Shown piece after piece: positions 15,326 through 24,752 of a stretch of DNA of 64,000 bases. The stretch's first letter is position 1. Every line of letters starts with the position of its first letter. A model generated the notes under the pieces. That model worked only from the letters and a program-made list of their open reading frames with translations. It did not search any database and had not been told where the DNA came from. A program made the translations under genes and the position numbers. Source of the DNA: Streptomyces violaceusniger Tu 4113 (GTDB taxonomy: Bacteria > Actinomycetota > Actinomycetes > Streptomycetales > Streptomycetaceae). The stretch is from contig NC_015957.1 of the NCBI RefSeq assembly GCF_000147815.2, positions 2,852,001 to 2,916,000 on the forward strand, written 5' to 3'.

Positions 15326-18300
15326 ATGGTCAACGCGTCCGAAGCCCACCGCGGCCCCGAAGCCCACCTTGGCCCCGAGCCCCACCGTGGTTCCGAAGCT
15401 CACCGTGGTTCCGAAGCCCACCTTGGCTCCGAAGTCCGCCGTGGCTCCGAAGCCGACCGTGGGCCCGAAGCCCATCGTGGCCCCGAGCTCCACCGTGGGC
15501 CCGAAGTCGACCGTGGCTCCGAAGCCCATCACGGTCCCGAAGCGCAGGTGGGCCCCGAAGCCGACCTTGGCCCCGAGCCCCACCGCGGTCCCGAAGCCCA
15601 GGTGGACTCCGAAGTCCACCATGGCCCCGAATCCCACGGCGCCCTCGCCGACGAGCTGCTTGCCGTCCTCGATCCGCTGCCCTTCCCGAGCCGGATGCGG
15701 GAGCTGGCCGGGCGGGCGAGGGCGGCCAGTGCCGAGGGGCGGCTGGGTGCGCTGATCGAGGAGCTGGAGCGGCGCGGGGCGTACGAGCGGCGGCTGGCGG
15801 CCGTGGCCGCGGCCGCCGGTGGGCGGACCGGCCATCTCGCGGCGCGGCTCGCGGACCCGGACCCCGTGGTGCGGCACCGCGCCCTCGACACCGCCCGCCG
15901 CGGCGGCCCCGGCGCCATCCCGGACGACGCGCTGGCGGCGGCGTTCGAGGACGCGCCCGCCACCGTACGGCGCGCACTGGTGCGTACCGTCGTGGCCGGG
16001 CGGCGCACCGCGCTCGCGGACCGGCTGATCGAGCCGTTCCGGGAGCGCTGGGGCGACGGCGAGGCCGCCAGGCTGCTCCCCGGATGCGGGGCGGAGACCG
16101 TGGCGCGGCTGCTGCCCGGGCTGTTCCACGCCGTCCGCGCGTGGCGGCCCCTCGTCTCCCGCCATCCGGTAGCCGTCCTGGACGAGGCGGCGCGCCAACT
16201 CACCGCGCTGCCCACACTGCTGCGCGCCGACTGGTGGACCCGTTACGCGCCCTGTGTCGCGCTCGCCGCGCCCATCGAGCCGCAGCGGGTGCTGGAGCTG
16301 CTGGAGGACCACTGCCACGGCCCGCTGCCCGCCTCGGTACGGGCCCGGCTGTCCGTGCTGGTGGCCGCCGAGCCCGGCGGCGCGCTGCGGCTGCTGCTCG
16401 CCCCCGAGCACAGCGGCACCCGGCGCCGGCTGGACCGGGCCGTGCTGCGCCGGATCGTCCGCGCCGACCCGCCCGAGCTCGCCGAACTGGGCCGGGCCCT
16501 GCGGCACGACGCCGACGCCCTCGCCCGGCTGCTGGCCGCGCTGCCGCCCGCCCGCCGCGCCGCGTTCTACGACGCGGCCACCGATGGACGCGATCCCGCC
16601 CACGCCGTCATCGAACCCGCCGTACTCGAGGTCCTGCCGCGCCCCCGCCGCCAGGCCGAGGCCCGCCGGATGGCCGCCCAGGCGCGTGAGCGCGGCGCGC
16701 CCTGGACCACCGTGCTGGAGTCGGTGGCCCAGCTGCCGGTGGAGGAGGCGCGCGAGGAGTTGCTGGCCGCCGTGCGCCGCTCCTCGGCCGAGGACCGCGC
16801 CCTGGCCTACCCGCTGCTGATCCAGTGCGTCGCCCGCTCCGGCGACCCGGACGCCCTCACCGACCTGCTGCACCTGCTGGAGCGGCTGCGCAACGAGCAG
16901 GACCCGGTGCGCTCCGCGGCGCTCGGCGCGCTCGCCCGCACCCACCCCGCGCTGTTCACCGACGACGCCGCCGAGCATCTGGACCGCATCGCGGCCGAGG
17001 CGATCTCCGCCCGCGACTCGTCGTCCGCCACCCGCCAGGCGCTGCGCCACCTCGCCGTGGCGCTGCTGCGCGAACACGCCGTCACCGGGCGGCGGCAGCT
17101 CCTGGGCTGGGCGCTGCGCACCCTCACCCGGCTCGCGGGCAGCGTCGGCGCCGCCGACCTGGGCCGCCTCGACCACCAGTTGCGGCGCGGCCAGGAGCAG
17201 GCGGTGTCCGAGGCGCTGCGGCCCTGGCTGGAGGCGGGCGCCGAACGGGTCGACCACGAGCTGACCTTCGCCCTCGCCCGCTCCCTCGGCCGGCGCGCCC
17301 ACACCCTGCCCGAGCTGCAGGAACTCCTGTGGCAGGCCATCTCGTTCGGCAGCGACACGACGGTCCGCACCGCCATCGGGCTGTGGCTGGAACCACCGGC
17401 GGAGCGGGACGCCCGCGTGGCCGAGCTGCTGACCCACGAACCCTCGGCGGCCGTGCTGCCGCCCGTCCTGGCCGTGCTGACCCGCCGTCGCACCGATCTG
17501 CTCGACCTCGTCCTCGACGACACCCCGCCGTACGGGCGCTTTCTGACCCCCGGCACCCACTGGACCCCGCCCACCGGCCGGAACACCGGCCGCTGGCTGC
17601 CCCGCCAACAGGCCGCCGCCGCCCGCCTCCTGGACCGCGCCGCCGCCGACACCTCCCTGCGGCCGCAGCAGCGGGCGGCCGCCGTCGCCGACGCCGCGCT
17701 GATCCCCGGCACGGGCGTGGCCACCGTCCGGACCTGGGCCGACGCCCCGGATGTGGTCCTGGCCGACGCCTCGGACGTGGTCCTGGCCGAGGCCGCGCTC
17801 GCCGCCCTCGCCCGGACCGACCGCCCCGGGGACGCCCTGCCCGCCCTGCTGGCCCACGCGGGCGGCGACCGGGCCCGGGTGGCGGTGTACGCGGCCACCA
17901 GAGCGGCCCGGTACGCCGAGCCGTCACGGCTGGGGCGGCTCATGCGCGGGGTGCTCGCGCCGGACGGGGTCGCCACGGCCGTACCGCCCGTCCCCGCGAA
18001 GGTCACCAGCCGTAAGGAGGCCGTCCGGCTCGCCGCCACCCTGCTCCCGGTGAGCGACGCCGCCGCGCTGCTCGCCGACGCCTTCGAACTGCCCGGCCAG
18101 CACCCCGATGTGCAGGCCGCCTGTGTCGCCTTCGCCACCCGGCCGCTCGACGCCGAACGCTCCTGGGAGCTGCTGACCGCCGCCGCGAGCGGACGGCGCG
18201 AACTGCGCCACGCCGTGCTGCGCACCCGTCCGCTGGACCTCCCCGAGGCGCACCGCGGCCGCTACGCCCAGCTCATACGCGTCGTCTGCGACACCGACGA

Positions 18301-19063
18301 CCCCGAGGTGGCGGCGGCCGGATACGGGGCGCTGGCCGGGTGGTCACCGTGGGCGCCGGACGCGGCGGCCGTCCTGGTCGCGGCCGTCACCGACCTGGGC
18401 AACCGGGCGAGCTGGCGGCCCGCCGCCGACGCCCTGCTGGACCTGATGGCCGCGGCCGCTGACGGGTCGCCCGGCGACAACCCGCTGGCCTGGGCGCTCG
18501 CCGCGCTCGCCACCGCCGACGCCCGACCCGGCGGCCCCGACGCCGAACCCGACCGCGACCGCCCCGCCCGCCGCCGCATCGAGCACCTCGCCGACCGGCT
18601 CGCCACCCGGGCCCGGATGCGGCCCCGCGTGACCCGGCGCACCGCGCGGGCCGCCGGTGAACTCCTCGCCGGATACGAGACGTTCGTCCAGGAGGCCGCC
18701 CATGTGCTGGTGAACGCCCTCGACCTGGACGCCCGCCCCGGCCCGCTGTCCGCCGGACTCGCCCGCCTCGCCCGGCTGCACACCACCCGCCCCGCCCTCG
18801 CCGTCCGTACCGCCGACGCCCTGGGCCGACGGCTGAACACCGCGCTGCGGCCGGGCTCCGACGCCGGTCTGCTGCGTGCCGCGGGACAGCTCGACGAGGA
18901 CGGAGGCCACGCCTCCGGGTTGTTCGCCGCGACCCTTACCGAGGTCGGCGGGGCGCGTACGGAATGGGCGGAGCCCTGGCGGGAGCGGCTGCGCTCGCTG
19001 CGCGGACATCCGCACGCGGATGTCCGGGACGCGGCGCTGCGGCTGACGACGACGGTGGAGTGA
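15326..19063 (+). CDS. Large HEAT/armadillo-like helical repeat protein
   Basis: A 1245-residue protein with no catalytic motif that I recognise. After about residue 105 it is a continuous array of alpha-helical repeats rich in Ala, Leu and Arg, such as [20 protein letters not shown] and [16 protein letters not shown] near the end; this is the HEAT pattern, with D-P-D-x-V-R turns. Such proteins act as scaffolds. Residues 5-105 are hexapeptide repeats (see 15338-15640) not expected in the family, so the true start may lie later, for example at the Met in [10 protein letters not shown]. No Shine-Dalgarno sequence precedes the ATG at 15326. No membrane segment is visible, so it is probably cytoplasmic. 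It stands alone between a repeat block and a converging gene. Confidence 0.78.
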   Translation: MVNASEAHRGPEAHLGPEPHRGSEAHRGSEAHLGSEVRRGSEADRGPEAHRGPELHRGPEVDRGSEAHHGPEAQVGPEADLGPEPHRGPEAQVDSEVHHGPESHGALADELLAVLDPLPFPSRMRELAGRARAASAEGRLGALIEELERRGAYERRLAAVAAAAGGRTGHLAARLADPDPVVRHRALDTARRGGPGAIPDDALAAAFEDAPATVRRALVRTVVAGRRTALADRLIEPFRERWGDGEAARLLPGCGAETVARLLPGLFHAVRAWRPLVSRHPVAVLDEAARQLTALPTLLRADWWTRYAPCVALAAPIEPQRVLELLEDHCHGPLPASVRARLSVLVAAEPGGALRLLLAPEHSGTRRRLDRAVLRRIVRADPPELAELGRALRHDADALARLLAALPPARRAAFYDAATDGRDPAHAVIEPAVLEVLPRPRRQAEARRMAAQARERGAPWTTVLESVAQLPVEEAREELLAAVRRSSAEDRALAYPLLIQCVARSGDPDALTDLLHLLERLRNEQDPVRSAALGALARTHPALFTDDAAEHLDRIAAEAISARDSSSATRQALRHLAVALLREHAVTGRRQLLGWALRTLTRLAGSVGAADLGRLDHQLRRGQEQAVSEALRPWLEAGAERVDHELTFALARSLGRRAHTLPELQELLWQAISFGSDTTVRTAIGLWLEPPAERDARVAELLTHEPSAAVLPPVLAVLTRRRTDLLDLVLDDTPPYGRFLTPGTHWTPPTGRNTGRWLPRQQAAAARLLDRAAADTSLRPQQRAAAVADAALIPGTGVATVRTWADAPDVVLADASDVVLAEAALAALARTDRPGDALPALLAHAGGDRARVAVYAATRAARYAEPSRLGRLMRGVLAPDGVATAVPPVPAKVTSRKEAVRLAATLLPVSDAAALLADAFELPGQHPDVQAACVAFATRPLDAERSWELLTAAASGRRELRHAVLRTRPLDLPEAHRGRYAQLIRVVCDTDDPEVAAAGYGALAGWSPWAPDAAAVLVAAVTDLGNRASWRPAADALLDLMAAAADGSPGDNPLAWALAALATADARPGGPDAEPDRDRPARRRIEHLADRLATRARMRPRVTRRTARAAGELLAGYETFVQEAAHVLVNALDLDARPGPLSAGLARLARLHTTRPALAVRTADALGRRLNTALRPGSDAGLLRAAGQLDEDGGHASGLFAATLTEVGGARTEWAEPWRERLRSLRGHPHADVRDAALRLTTTVE
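15338..15640 (+). repeat. 18-base tandem repeats coding for hexapeptides
   Basis: About 17 degenerate 18-base units encode hexapeptides of the form E-A-H-R-G-P/S at the N-terminus of the HEAT-like protein (residues about 5-105). They alternate Pro and Ser at one position and His/Asp/Gln-rich pairs at others. The composition (Glu, His, Arg, Gly, Pro) predicts a disordered charged tail. Whether this part is translated depends on the true start codon. Confidence 0.7.
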
Positions 19064-19082
19064 ACAGGGTGTTGTCGGTGGC

Positions 19083-19128
19083 GTGAGGCGACGTCGTCGC
19101 CGGGTGCTCAGTCGCTCAGTCGCCTCAC
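19083..19128. terminator. Inverted repeat between converging genes
   Basis: GTGAGGCGAC (19083-19092) is repeated inverted as GTCGCCTCAC (19119-19128) in the 77-base gap between two converging genes. The 26-base loop is long for an intrinsic terminator, so the function is only suggested by position. Confidence 0.35.
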
Positions 19129-19140
19129 TCGCTCAGTGGC

Positions 19141-21294
19141 TCATTCGCTCGTGTGCCAGGAGCCGTCGGTGTAGTCGTAGGCGTACTGCGGGCGTCCCTT
19201 GATGCTGCTGGTGCGGAACGGCGAGCCGTGGTCGTCGATCCGCAGCGTCCCCGAGCGGCCGCCGCTCGTCCAGCCCAGCTCCAGGTACCAGCTACAGTCG
19301 CAGCCGGCCGTCCGGGCGTTGACGAGCAGCACCTCCGGGTCGGAGGCCGAGACGCGGTAGGGGAAGCTGACGGCGGGGATCGGCTTGCCCGCGTCGTTGC
19401 CCTCGGTGGGGTGGGCCAGCGGACGGGCGGCGTCCAGATTCACCGAGAAGGCGCGCGGGGTGAGAGAGCCCCCGCAGCCGTTGTCCATGGCGAACGACGA
19501 CCACGTGAGCGGGGTGCGACGACCCACGACCCGTACGTGCAGGGCTTGCAGGACGACGGCCGATGAGGCGCGCCCCTCCACTGTGACCTCGACGTTGGTG
19601 GTCCCGCCGTGCACCGCGCCATGGGCGGCGGCCCAGGTCGGGGCGTCCTGCTCGGTGGGCGGCGGGGCGACCTCGGACGGGGGCCGGTCGATGAGATAGC
19701 GGTGGCCGCAGCCGTTCTCCCAGACATGGGAACGGGTGGAGAGAGTGAGCGGGACCTGGGTGGAGCCACCGCCGTCCGGGCCCTTGGAGGTGCCGGGCGC
19801 GGGGGAGCCGGAGGCGCCCCCATTGGCTCTCTGCTCCTTGCCGCGCTCGCCCTTACCGTCCTTACCGTCGCCGCGCGGTGCGCCGGACGCGTCGTCGCCG
19901 TCCGTCTTCTGACGGTCCAGATGTCCGCGGGCGGTCGGCCCGGCGTGCGGCGTGGACGAGGGGGCGGCGGAGGGCGGTGAGGCCGCCGCATCCTTACGGC
20001 CGTCCTCGCCGGGCGGCCGTACCTCGACCGCGGTGACGGCGAGCACGACGACGGCGGCGGCCCCGGCCAATAACGCCCACGGCCGCCGCGCCCGTGACAC
20101 GACGGCGCTGCCGCCGTCGCTCCCGGGCACCGCCCGCAACCGCCTTCGTCCGGCGACCGCGGACCGGGCGTCGCCGGTGGGCGTGGACCGGTTGTTGCCC
20201 GTGGGCGCGGACTGGGCGTCGCCCGTGAGCGCGCCGGGCGGTTGGGCGTGTCCGGCCGACGCGGACGGGGTCTTGCCGCCGCCGGTCAGTTCGGCGGCGT
20301 GCCCGGGCTGCTGCCCGGCACCGTCCTGGTGCGCGCCACCCCGGCCGAGGACCGCCCGATCCGGCCCGGTGGCCCCTTCGGGGCGGCCCGGTGAGGGGTC
20401 GGGCTCGGTGGCGGCCGTCGCGTCGGCCGTGGTGCCGCCGTTCGTGGTGTCGGCTGTGGTGCTGTTCGTGGAGGCGGCTTCGGCGGATGTGGATGGGCGG
20501 GCGGTGGTGGTCTGCGCGTGGTTGGCGGCCCCGACTTCGGTGGCCTTCGCGCGGTGTTCGGGTCGGACTTCGGTGGCCTCATCCGGAGGAGGGGCCGTCA
20601 CCGAGTCCGGGCCGGACGTGGCAGCGAGCCCCGGACGACGGCCGGCGGCCGGGCGGGCGTCGGGCGACGCGGCGCTCTCGGATGCGTCCGACGCCGACGC
20701 CGCCGATGTCTCCGACGGATCGTCCGTTCCCGCCGGGTCGTCGGCGCCTTCTCGCTTGTCTGCTGACCGCTGTGACTCACCGTCAGCAGGCCGCGCATCC
20801 GCCTCGCGACGCGCTGCGCCGTCCGCGGCCGGTCGGCCGACCGCGCTCTCGCGATCGGCCTCCCGCCCGGTGCCCTCTGCGGACCGCGTGTCCGCCTTCC
20901 GCTCGGTGCCGTCCGCGGACTGCGCGTCCGTCTCCCGCCCGGCGCCGTCAGCAGGCCGCGCGTCCGTCTCCCGCGCGGTGCCGTCCGCGGCCGGGCGGCC
21001 GGTCGCGCTCTCGCGATCGGCCTCGCGTGCGCGGCGTCTGGAGGCGTCCGCGAGGATCCAGCGGCGGTGGAGGGCGAGCAGTTCCACCGGGGTGGCGCCG
21101 CACAGCCGGGCAAAGCGCTCGACGGAGGCGTACTCCGCCGGGACCGCGTCGCCGTTGCAGTAGCGGTGCAGCGTGGACGTGCTGACGTGCAGTCGTGTGG
21201 CCAGCGAGCCGTAGCTGCGGCCCGAACGCTCCTTCAGCGCCCGCAGTCTCTCGGCGAAATCCTCAACCTCTTTGGCGTTCCCCACGCCCACCAC
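19141..21294 (-). CDS. Membrane-anchored XRE-type regulator with extracytoplasmic domain
   Basis: A 717-residue protein. Residues 1-70 form an XRE helix-turn-helix (SYGSLATRLHVSTSTLHRYC). Residues about 85-400 are a long low-complexity linker rich in Ala, Asp, Glu, Thr and Pro, with degenerate repeats near 88-170 (ARETDARPADG-type). A single transmembrane helix follows at about 405-427 (WALLAGAAAVVVLAVTAVEV). The C-terminal 200 residues would lie outside the membrane and contain Cys residues (VWENGCGHRYL, DNGCGGSLTP, AGCDCSWYLEL). The layout resembles one-component signal transduction across the membrane. Three in-frame GTG codons at 21294-21283 are possible starts. The ligand and target genes are unknown. 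Confidence 0.82.
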   Translation of the reverse strand: MVGVGNAKEVEDFAERLRALKERSGRSYGSLATRLHVSTSTLHRYCNGDAVPAEYASVERFARLCGATPVELLALHRRWILADASRRRAREADRESATGRPAADGTARETDARPADGAGRETDAQSADGTERKADTRSAEGTGREADRESAVGRPAADGAARREADARPADGESQRSADKREGADDPAGTDDPSETSAASASDASESAASPDARPAAGRRPGLAATSGPDSVTAPPPDEATEVRPEHRAKATEVGAANHAQTTTARPSTSAEAASTNSTTADTTNGGTTADATAATEPDPSPGRPEGATGPDRAVLGRGGAHQDGAGQQPGHAAELTGGGKTPSASAGHAQPPGALTGDAQSAPTGNNRSTPTGDARSAVAGRRRLRAVPGSDGGSAVVSRARRPWALLAGAAAVVVLAVTAVEVRPPGEDGRKDAAASPPSAAPSSTPHAGPTARGHLDRQKTDGDDASGAPRGDGKDGKGERGKEQRANGGASGSPAPGTSKGPDGGGSTQVPLTLSTRSHVWENGCGHRYLIDRPPSEVAPPPTEQDAPTWAAAHGAVHGGTTNVEVTVEGRASSAVVLQALHVRVVGRRTPLTWSSFAMDNGCGGSLTPRAFSVNLDAARPLAHPTEGNDAGKPIPAVSFPYRVSASDPEVLLVNARTAGCDCSWYLELGWTSGGRSGTLRIDDHGSPFRTSSIKGRPQYAYDYTDGSWHTSE

Positions 21295-21532
21295 CCCCCC
21301 ATATCGTCCCCGGCACCGCGACTTCGTCCCGTGGGCGTTCCGCGGGCGCGTTCCAGGGTGCTGTCATACCCCCAAGTCAGCGTACGTGCAGGCATTCCAG
21401 CGTCCCGCATGCCCCGCCGGTCGTAGCGGCCACGGCCAGGTGGCGCACACGCTTGTCCTGCCGCCGCGACCTCCCGGTGCGGCGGCGGACCTGCACAGAT
21501 GCTGAGATCGGGAAGAGACGAGGAAACACCTC

Positions 21533-22195
21533 ATGCGCAAGCCCACGCACTCATTCCGCGGCGCCGCGCTCGGCGTCGTGGCCGCGGCCGCCGTCGTGGC
21601 CGTGGCCGGGACCGGGCCGGCCCAGGCCCACGCACCATCGGACCGGGCGGAGGCGCAGGCGGCCGCACCCCAGGGCACCCCCGGCCACCTCGTGCCGAGG
21701 GAGCTCCCGCCGCATTCGAGTTCGGACTGGTACGCCAGTGATGTCACGCCGGGCCTGCCCGAGACCCCTCCGTTCTGCGTGGAGAAGACCCTGCCGTCGG
21801 CCGGGGCGACCCATCGCACGTTCTGGACCGAGTACGACACCGGCGCCACGGAGATCGTGGTCAGGACCGGCACGGTGGAGGCGGCCCGCAAGCTCGCCGC
21901 CGCGGCCGAGAAGAAGATCCAGAACTGCGCCGCGGACTGGGGCCGCGACTACCCGCAGGGCACCGCCTCAGGGCGGGACTACGGCGCGCTGACGGCCGAG
22001 GACGGCGCCCATGTCTACGGCGTCCACACCTCGTACCCGGACTCGGAGCCCGGCATCCACCTCTTCGGGGTGGGGCGCGACGGCCGGACCGTCACCGTCG
22101 TGTCGTGGGGCGAGATGGGCGGCTACGACCAGGCCCCGGTGGCCGACTTCAAGCGGACCACCACGACGGCCGTGGTCAAGCTGTACCACCCGTGA
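21533..22195 (+). CDS. Small secreted protein of unknown function
   Basis: A 220-residue protein with a clear signal peptide (residues 1-32: RKPTHSFRGAALGVVAAAAV, then GTGPAQAHA). The mature part has two Cys residues (PPFCVEK and QNCAADW) that could form one disulfide, with an alpha/beta pattern (TEIVVRTGTVEAARKLAAAA). I do not recognise a named family. A similar layout is seen in small exported sensor-like domains, but that is a weak comparison. The ATG has GAGGA 9 bases upstream. It diverges from the membrane XRE gene (238-base gap) whose extracytoplasmic domain could be a partner, though this is only suggested by position. Confidence 0.75.
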   Translation: MRKPTHSFRGAALGVVAAAAVVAVAGTGPAQAHAPSDRAEAQAAAPQGTPGHLVPRELPPHSSSDWYASDVTPGLPETPPFCVEKTLPSAGATHRTFWTEYDTGATEIVVRTGTVEAARKLAAAAEKKIQNCAADWGRDYPQGTASGRDYGALTAEDGAHVYGVHTSYPDSEPGIHLFGVGRDGRTVTVVSWGEMGGYDQAPVADFKRTTTTAVVKLYHP

Positions 22196-22239
22196 GCAGG
22201 CCCTGACGGAGCCCTGACGAAAGGGCGGCGCGGGGGCTG

Positions 22240-22745
22240 AGGGGCCGAGGGCAGACGGGGGCGATGCGGCCTCAGGGGCCGACGGGGGCGAACGGGGGGC
22301 CATGCGGCCTAAGGCCGACGAGGGGTACACGCCCAAGGAGGCCGAAGGGGACACAGCCAGACGGGGGCCGATGGGGGACGTGACCCGAGGAGCTGACGGG
22401 GGGTAAGACGGCCCGAGGGGGCCAACGCGGACGTGGCCAGACAGGGGCGACGGGGGACGCGGCCCGAGGGGACCGACGGGGGCACGGCCAGACGGGGGTC
22501 GACGGGGGCGTGGCCCGAGGGGGCTGACGGGGGGACGTGGCTCAAGAAGGGCCGACGGGGGCAAGCCAGACGGGGGCGACGGGGCACACGGCCTGAGGGG
22601 CTGACGGGGGGTGAGGTGGCCCGAGGGGGCCGATAGAGGGCGTGGCCCGAGGGGGCCGACGAAGGACTCGGCCCGAGGAGGCCGACAGGGGGTCACATGG
22701 CCCGACGGGCCGACGGGGGTGACAGGTCCGAGGGGCCAACGGGGG
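22240..22745. repeat. G-rich degenerate repeat block
   Basis: About 500 bases dominated by varied copies of GACGGGGG and GGCCCGAGGGGGC spaced 20-30 bases apart, with nearly all long G runs on the plus strand. It lies between the secreted-protein gene and GPP34. Open frames exist only because stops are rare. No start, ribosome binding site or codon pattern supports a gene. The strand asymmetry of G runs could favour G-quadruplex or R-loop formation. Confidence 0.55.
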
Positions 22746-22816
22746 AATGGGACCGGTGGCGGCTACGCGTACACACGGGGGTACGCGTGGTCGCCATCTC
22801 CGCGTGTCCCGGGCCC

Positions 22817-23040
22817 TGCCATGTCCCCTACGGAGGCGAGGGGCCCTGGGACGGCCGAGACCCGGGGCCGGGCCTGCCGTGTCCTGTACGGAGGCGAGGG
22901 GCCCTGGGACGGCAGGGACCCGGGGCCGGGCCTGCCGTGTGCCGTGCGGAGGCGATGGGTCCTGGGGCGGTAGGAGCCCAGGGGCCCTGCCGTATCCCGT
23001 ACGGAGGCAACGGGCCCTGGGGCGGTCGCGCCCCAGGGAA
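22817..23040. repeat. Four 58-base tandem repeats before the GPP34 gene
   Basis: Units begin at 22817, 22875, 22933 and 22988 (58, 58 and 55 bases apart). Each contains a TACGGAGGC-like core and a GGGCCCTGGG segment. The first two copies are nearly identical and the last two are more diverged. The region ends about 115 bases before the GPP34 start. I see no gene in it. Confidence 0.65.
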
Positions 23041-23155
23041 GACGACGTGTCCGGCTCCGCCGGAACCTCGGGGCGGAGGGTCGATCATGGGTGCACGTGG
23101 CGGCTATGGTCGAGGTACGCCGCCCCACCGGAACGCCCGACCGTCGGAGGTTCTC

Positions 23156-23836
23156 ATGCCGAACGGCTCGCTCTCCCTCGCCGCCTCCCTCTACCTGCTC
23201 TCCTACGACGCCGAGACCGGCATGCCCACCGGTGCTCACACCGCCCTCCTCGTCCGCGCCGCCGCCCTTACCGAACTCGTTCAGCGGGGCATGCTCATCG
23301 ACACCGACGGCAGCCCCTGCCCGGTGGCCGACGCCGCCACGGGGGACCGGGCGCTGGACGGGCTGCTGGAGCTGATCGGCGAATCCCGACCGCGAAGCTG
23401 GCAGATCTGGGTGGGACATCAGCCGCGGCTGACGGAACACGCGGTCCGCGACCAGATGGTGGCGGCCGGATATGTGCGGGCGAAGGGGAGGCGGGTGCTG
23501 GGGCTGTTCCGGGCCAAGGAGTACACGCTGGAACGGCCCGATCAGGTGGCCGGGATGCGGGATGACGCGGTGCGCGTACTGCACGGCGAGCAGTCGGCGG
23601 CCGAAGTGTCCGAACGGGACGCGGCGTTGGTCACCCTGGCGGCGGCGGGCGAGCTGCGGGCCGTGGTGACGGCCACGGACGCCAAGGTCCGCAAGCACCG
23701 GATCCTCGAACTGGGGGAGCGCTGCGGGGGCAGGGGGCCGGTACTGGAGAAGGTGATCGCCCAGGTGCGCACGGCGCTCGCCGCCGCCGTCGCCACGGCC
23801 ATGCTGGCGGCGACCACGACCGCAACCGCCACCTGA
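23156..23836 (+). CDS. GPP34 (GOLPH3-like) family protein
   Basis: A 226-residue GPP34-domain protein, the bacterial relative of Golgi phosphoprotein 3. It starts with LSLAASLYLLSYDAETGMPT, and continues with ALLVRAAALTELVQRGMLID, then the helical core GRRVLGLFRAKEYTL and SERDAALVTLAAAGELRAVV. Actinobacterial GPP34 proteins are thought to associate with the inner face of the membrane through lipid head groups; their role is not settled. The ATG at 23156 has GGAGG 6 bases before it. Upstream in-frame sequence belongs to the 58-base repeats and is not part of the gene. Confidence 0.92.
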   Translation: MPNGSLSLAASLYLLSYDAETGMPTGAHTALLVRAAALTELVQRGMLIDTDGSPCPVADAATGDRALDGLLELIGESRPRSWQIWVGHQPRLTEHAVRDQMVAAGYVRAKGRRVLGLFRAKEYTLERPDQVAGMRDDAVRVLHGEQSAAEVSERDAALVTLAAAGELRAVVTATDAKVRKHRILELGERCGGRGPVLEKVIAQVRTALAAAVATAMLAATTTATAT

Positions 23837-23880
23837 CCCCCTCACCATAAGGCCGGGCTCGAGCGCCTGTAGGGGCTCAC

Positions 23881-24110
23881 GGGTGTCCGCCGTACAGACT
23901 CACGGGTGTCCGCCGTACAGACTCACGGGTGTCCGCCGTACGGGCTTCACGGTGTGCGCGTACGGGCTCACGGGGTCCGTAAGGGCGAGCTCACAGGTGT
24001 CCGTACGGACGGGGCCTCCACGTGTCCGTACGGGCGGTCTCGCGGGTGTCCGTACGGACAGGCTCACTGGTCCGTACGGGCGGGCTCACACGTCAGGTGT
24101 CCGTACCGGC
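23881..24110. repeat. 23-base and degenerate tandem repeats with CCGTACGG cores
   Basis: Three near-identical 23-base units start at 23881, 23904 and 23927 (GGGTGTCCGCCGTACAGACT-type), followed by about eight more diverged copies, several with the self-complementary GTCCGTACGGAC. The block fills the gap between GPP34 and the SsgA-like gene and stops at the stop codon of the latter. Varied spacing and the absence of unique spacers argue against CRISPR. Confidence 0.65.
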
Positions 24111-24524
24111 TCAGGCGTCTCTCAGCAGCGACGCCAGCCCCTGGTCCAGGTCGAGCTCCCCGGCCTCGCTGCCCTCGGGGACGATGGCGTACGAGCGGCC
24201 GAGGAATCTGCGGAGATCCGCGGTGTCGAACTGGACCATGGCCATGCCCTCGGGGGCATGGAACTCCAGAACTGTCCGCCGCGGTCCGCACGGCCACATC
24301 TGCACATCCCCGCTCCCCGCCGGGCCGCGCAGCCCGGCCGAGAGCAGTTCCCGCCCGAACGTCCACTCCACGGCGGAGCCGTCGAGGGACGCGGAGGGCG
24401 GGAACGAGACGCGGACGGCGAACGGGTCGTCCCGCTCATAACGCAGGCACGCCGGAATCGCGCGTGACTCGGGCGTCGACGCGATGAGCTGTGCCTGGAC
24501 GGCTTGATCGATGACAGTGGTCAC
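24111..24524 (-). CDS. SsgA-like sporulation/cell division regulator (SALP)
   Basis: A 137-residue SsgA-like protein of typical length. Family features are CLRYERDDPFAVRVSFPP, the EWTFGRELLSAGL segment, DVQMWPCG and the C-terminal FLGRSYAIVPEGSE. SALPs are found only in sporulating actinomycetes and control steps of septum placement, wall remodelling and spore maturation. I cannot say from sequence which SALP (SsgA to SsgG or an extra paralogue) this is. It diverges from the ECF-type gene, and a Crp-like site lies about 90 bases upstream of its start. Confidence 0.93.
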   Translation of the reverse strand: MTTVIDQAVQAQLIASTPESRAIPACLRYERDDPFAVRVSFPPSASLDGSAVEWTFGRELLSAGLRGPAGSGDVQMWPCGPRRTVLEFHAPEGMAMVQFDTADLRRFLGRSYAIVPEGSEAGELDLDQGLASLLRDA

Positions 24525-24612
24525 GTCGGCTCCCTTGCGATAGGTGCGGGGCGCGTCGCCCTTTCGAGGGTTAAGACGTTTGGGCGATCAGGGCAGTGCA
24601 CCCGCTTTCGAC

Positions 24613-24626
24613 GTGACGTGCGTCAC
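24613..24626. promoter_or_regulatory. Crp-like binding site
   Basis: GTG-ACGTGC-GTCAC fits the published Streptomyces Crp consensus GTG(N)6GNCAC, and the flanks extend the symmetry to CGTGACG/CGTCACG (24612-24627). It is centred in the 228-base region between the divergent SsgA-like gene and the ECF-type gene, consistent with the known role of Crp in germination and development. Confidence 0.5.
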
Positions 24627-24752
24627 GAGGGATTTTTCGAGGGGACATACAGCATTTAGGCTTGCCAAACCATGCAAGGTCTCGGGGTGCCGTGCGGAGC
24701 TGTTACAGAACGGCGGCAGTGACGAGGCACCCACCCCAGGGGTTGTTCCACC

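Noticed and set aside
22697..23155. N-terminal extension of the GPP34 protein
   Set aside because: The extension is translated 58-base repeat; GGAGG lies exactly before the internal ATG at 23156 where the family begins.
23881..24110. CRISPR array
   Set aside because: Units are adjacent and degenerate, without unique spacers of constant length, and there are no cas genes.
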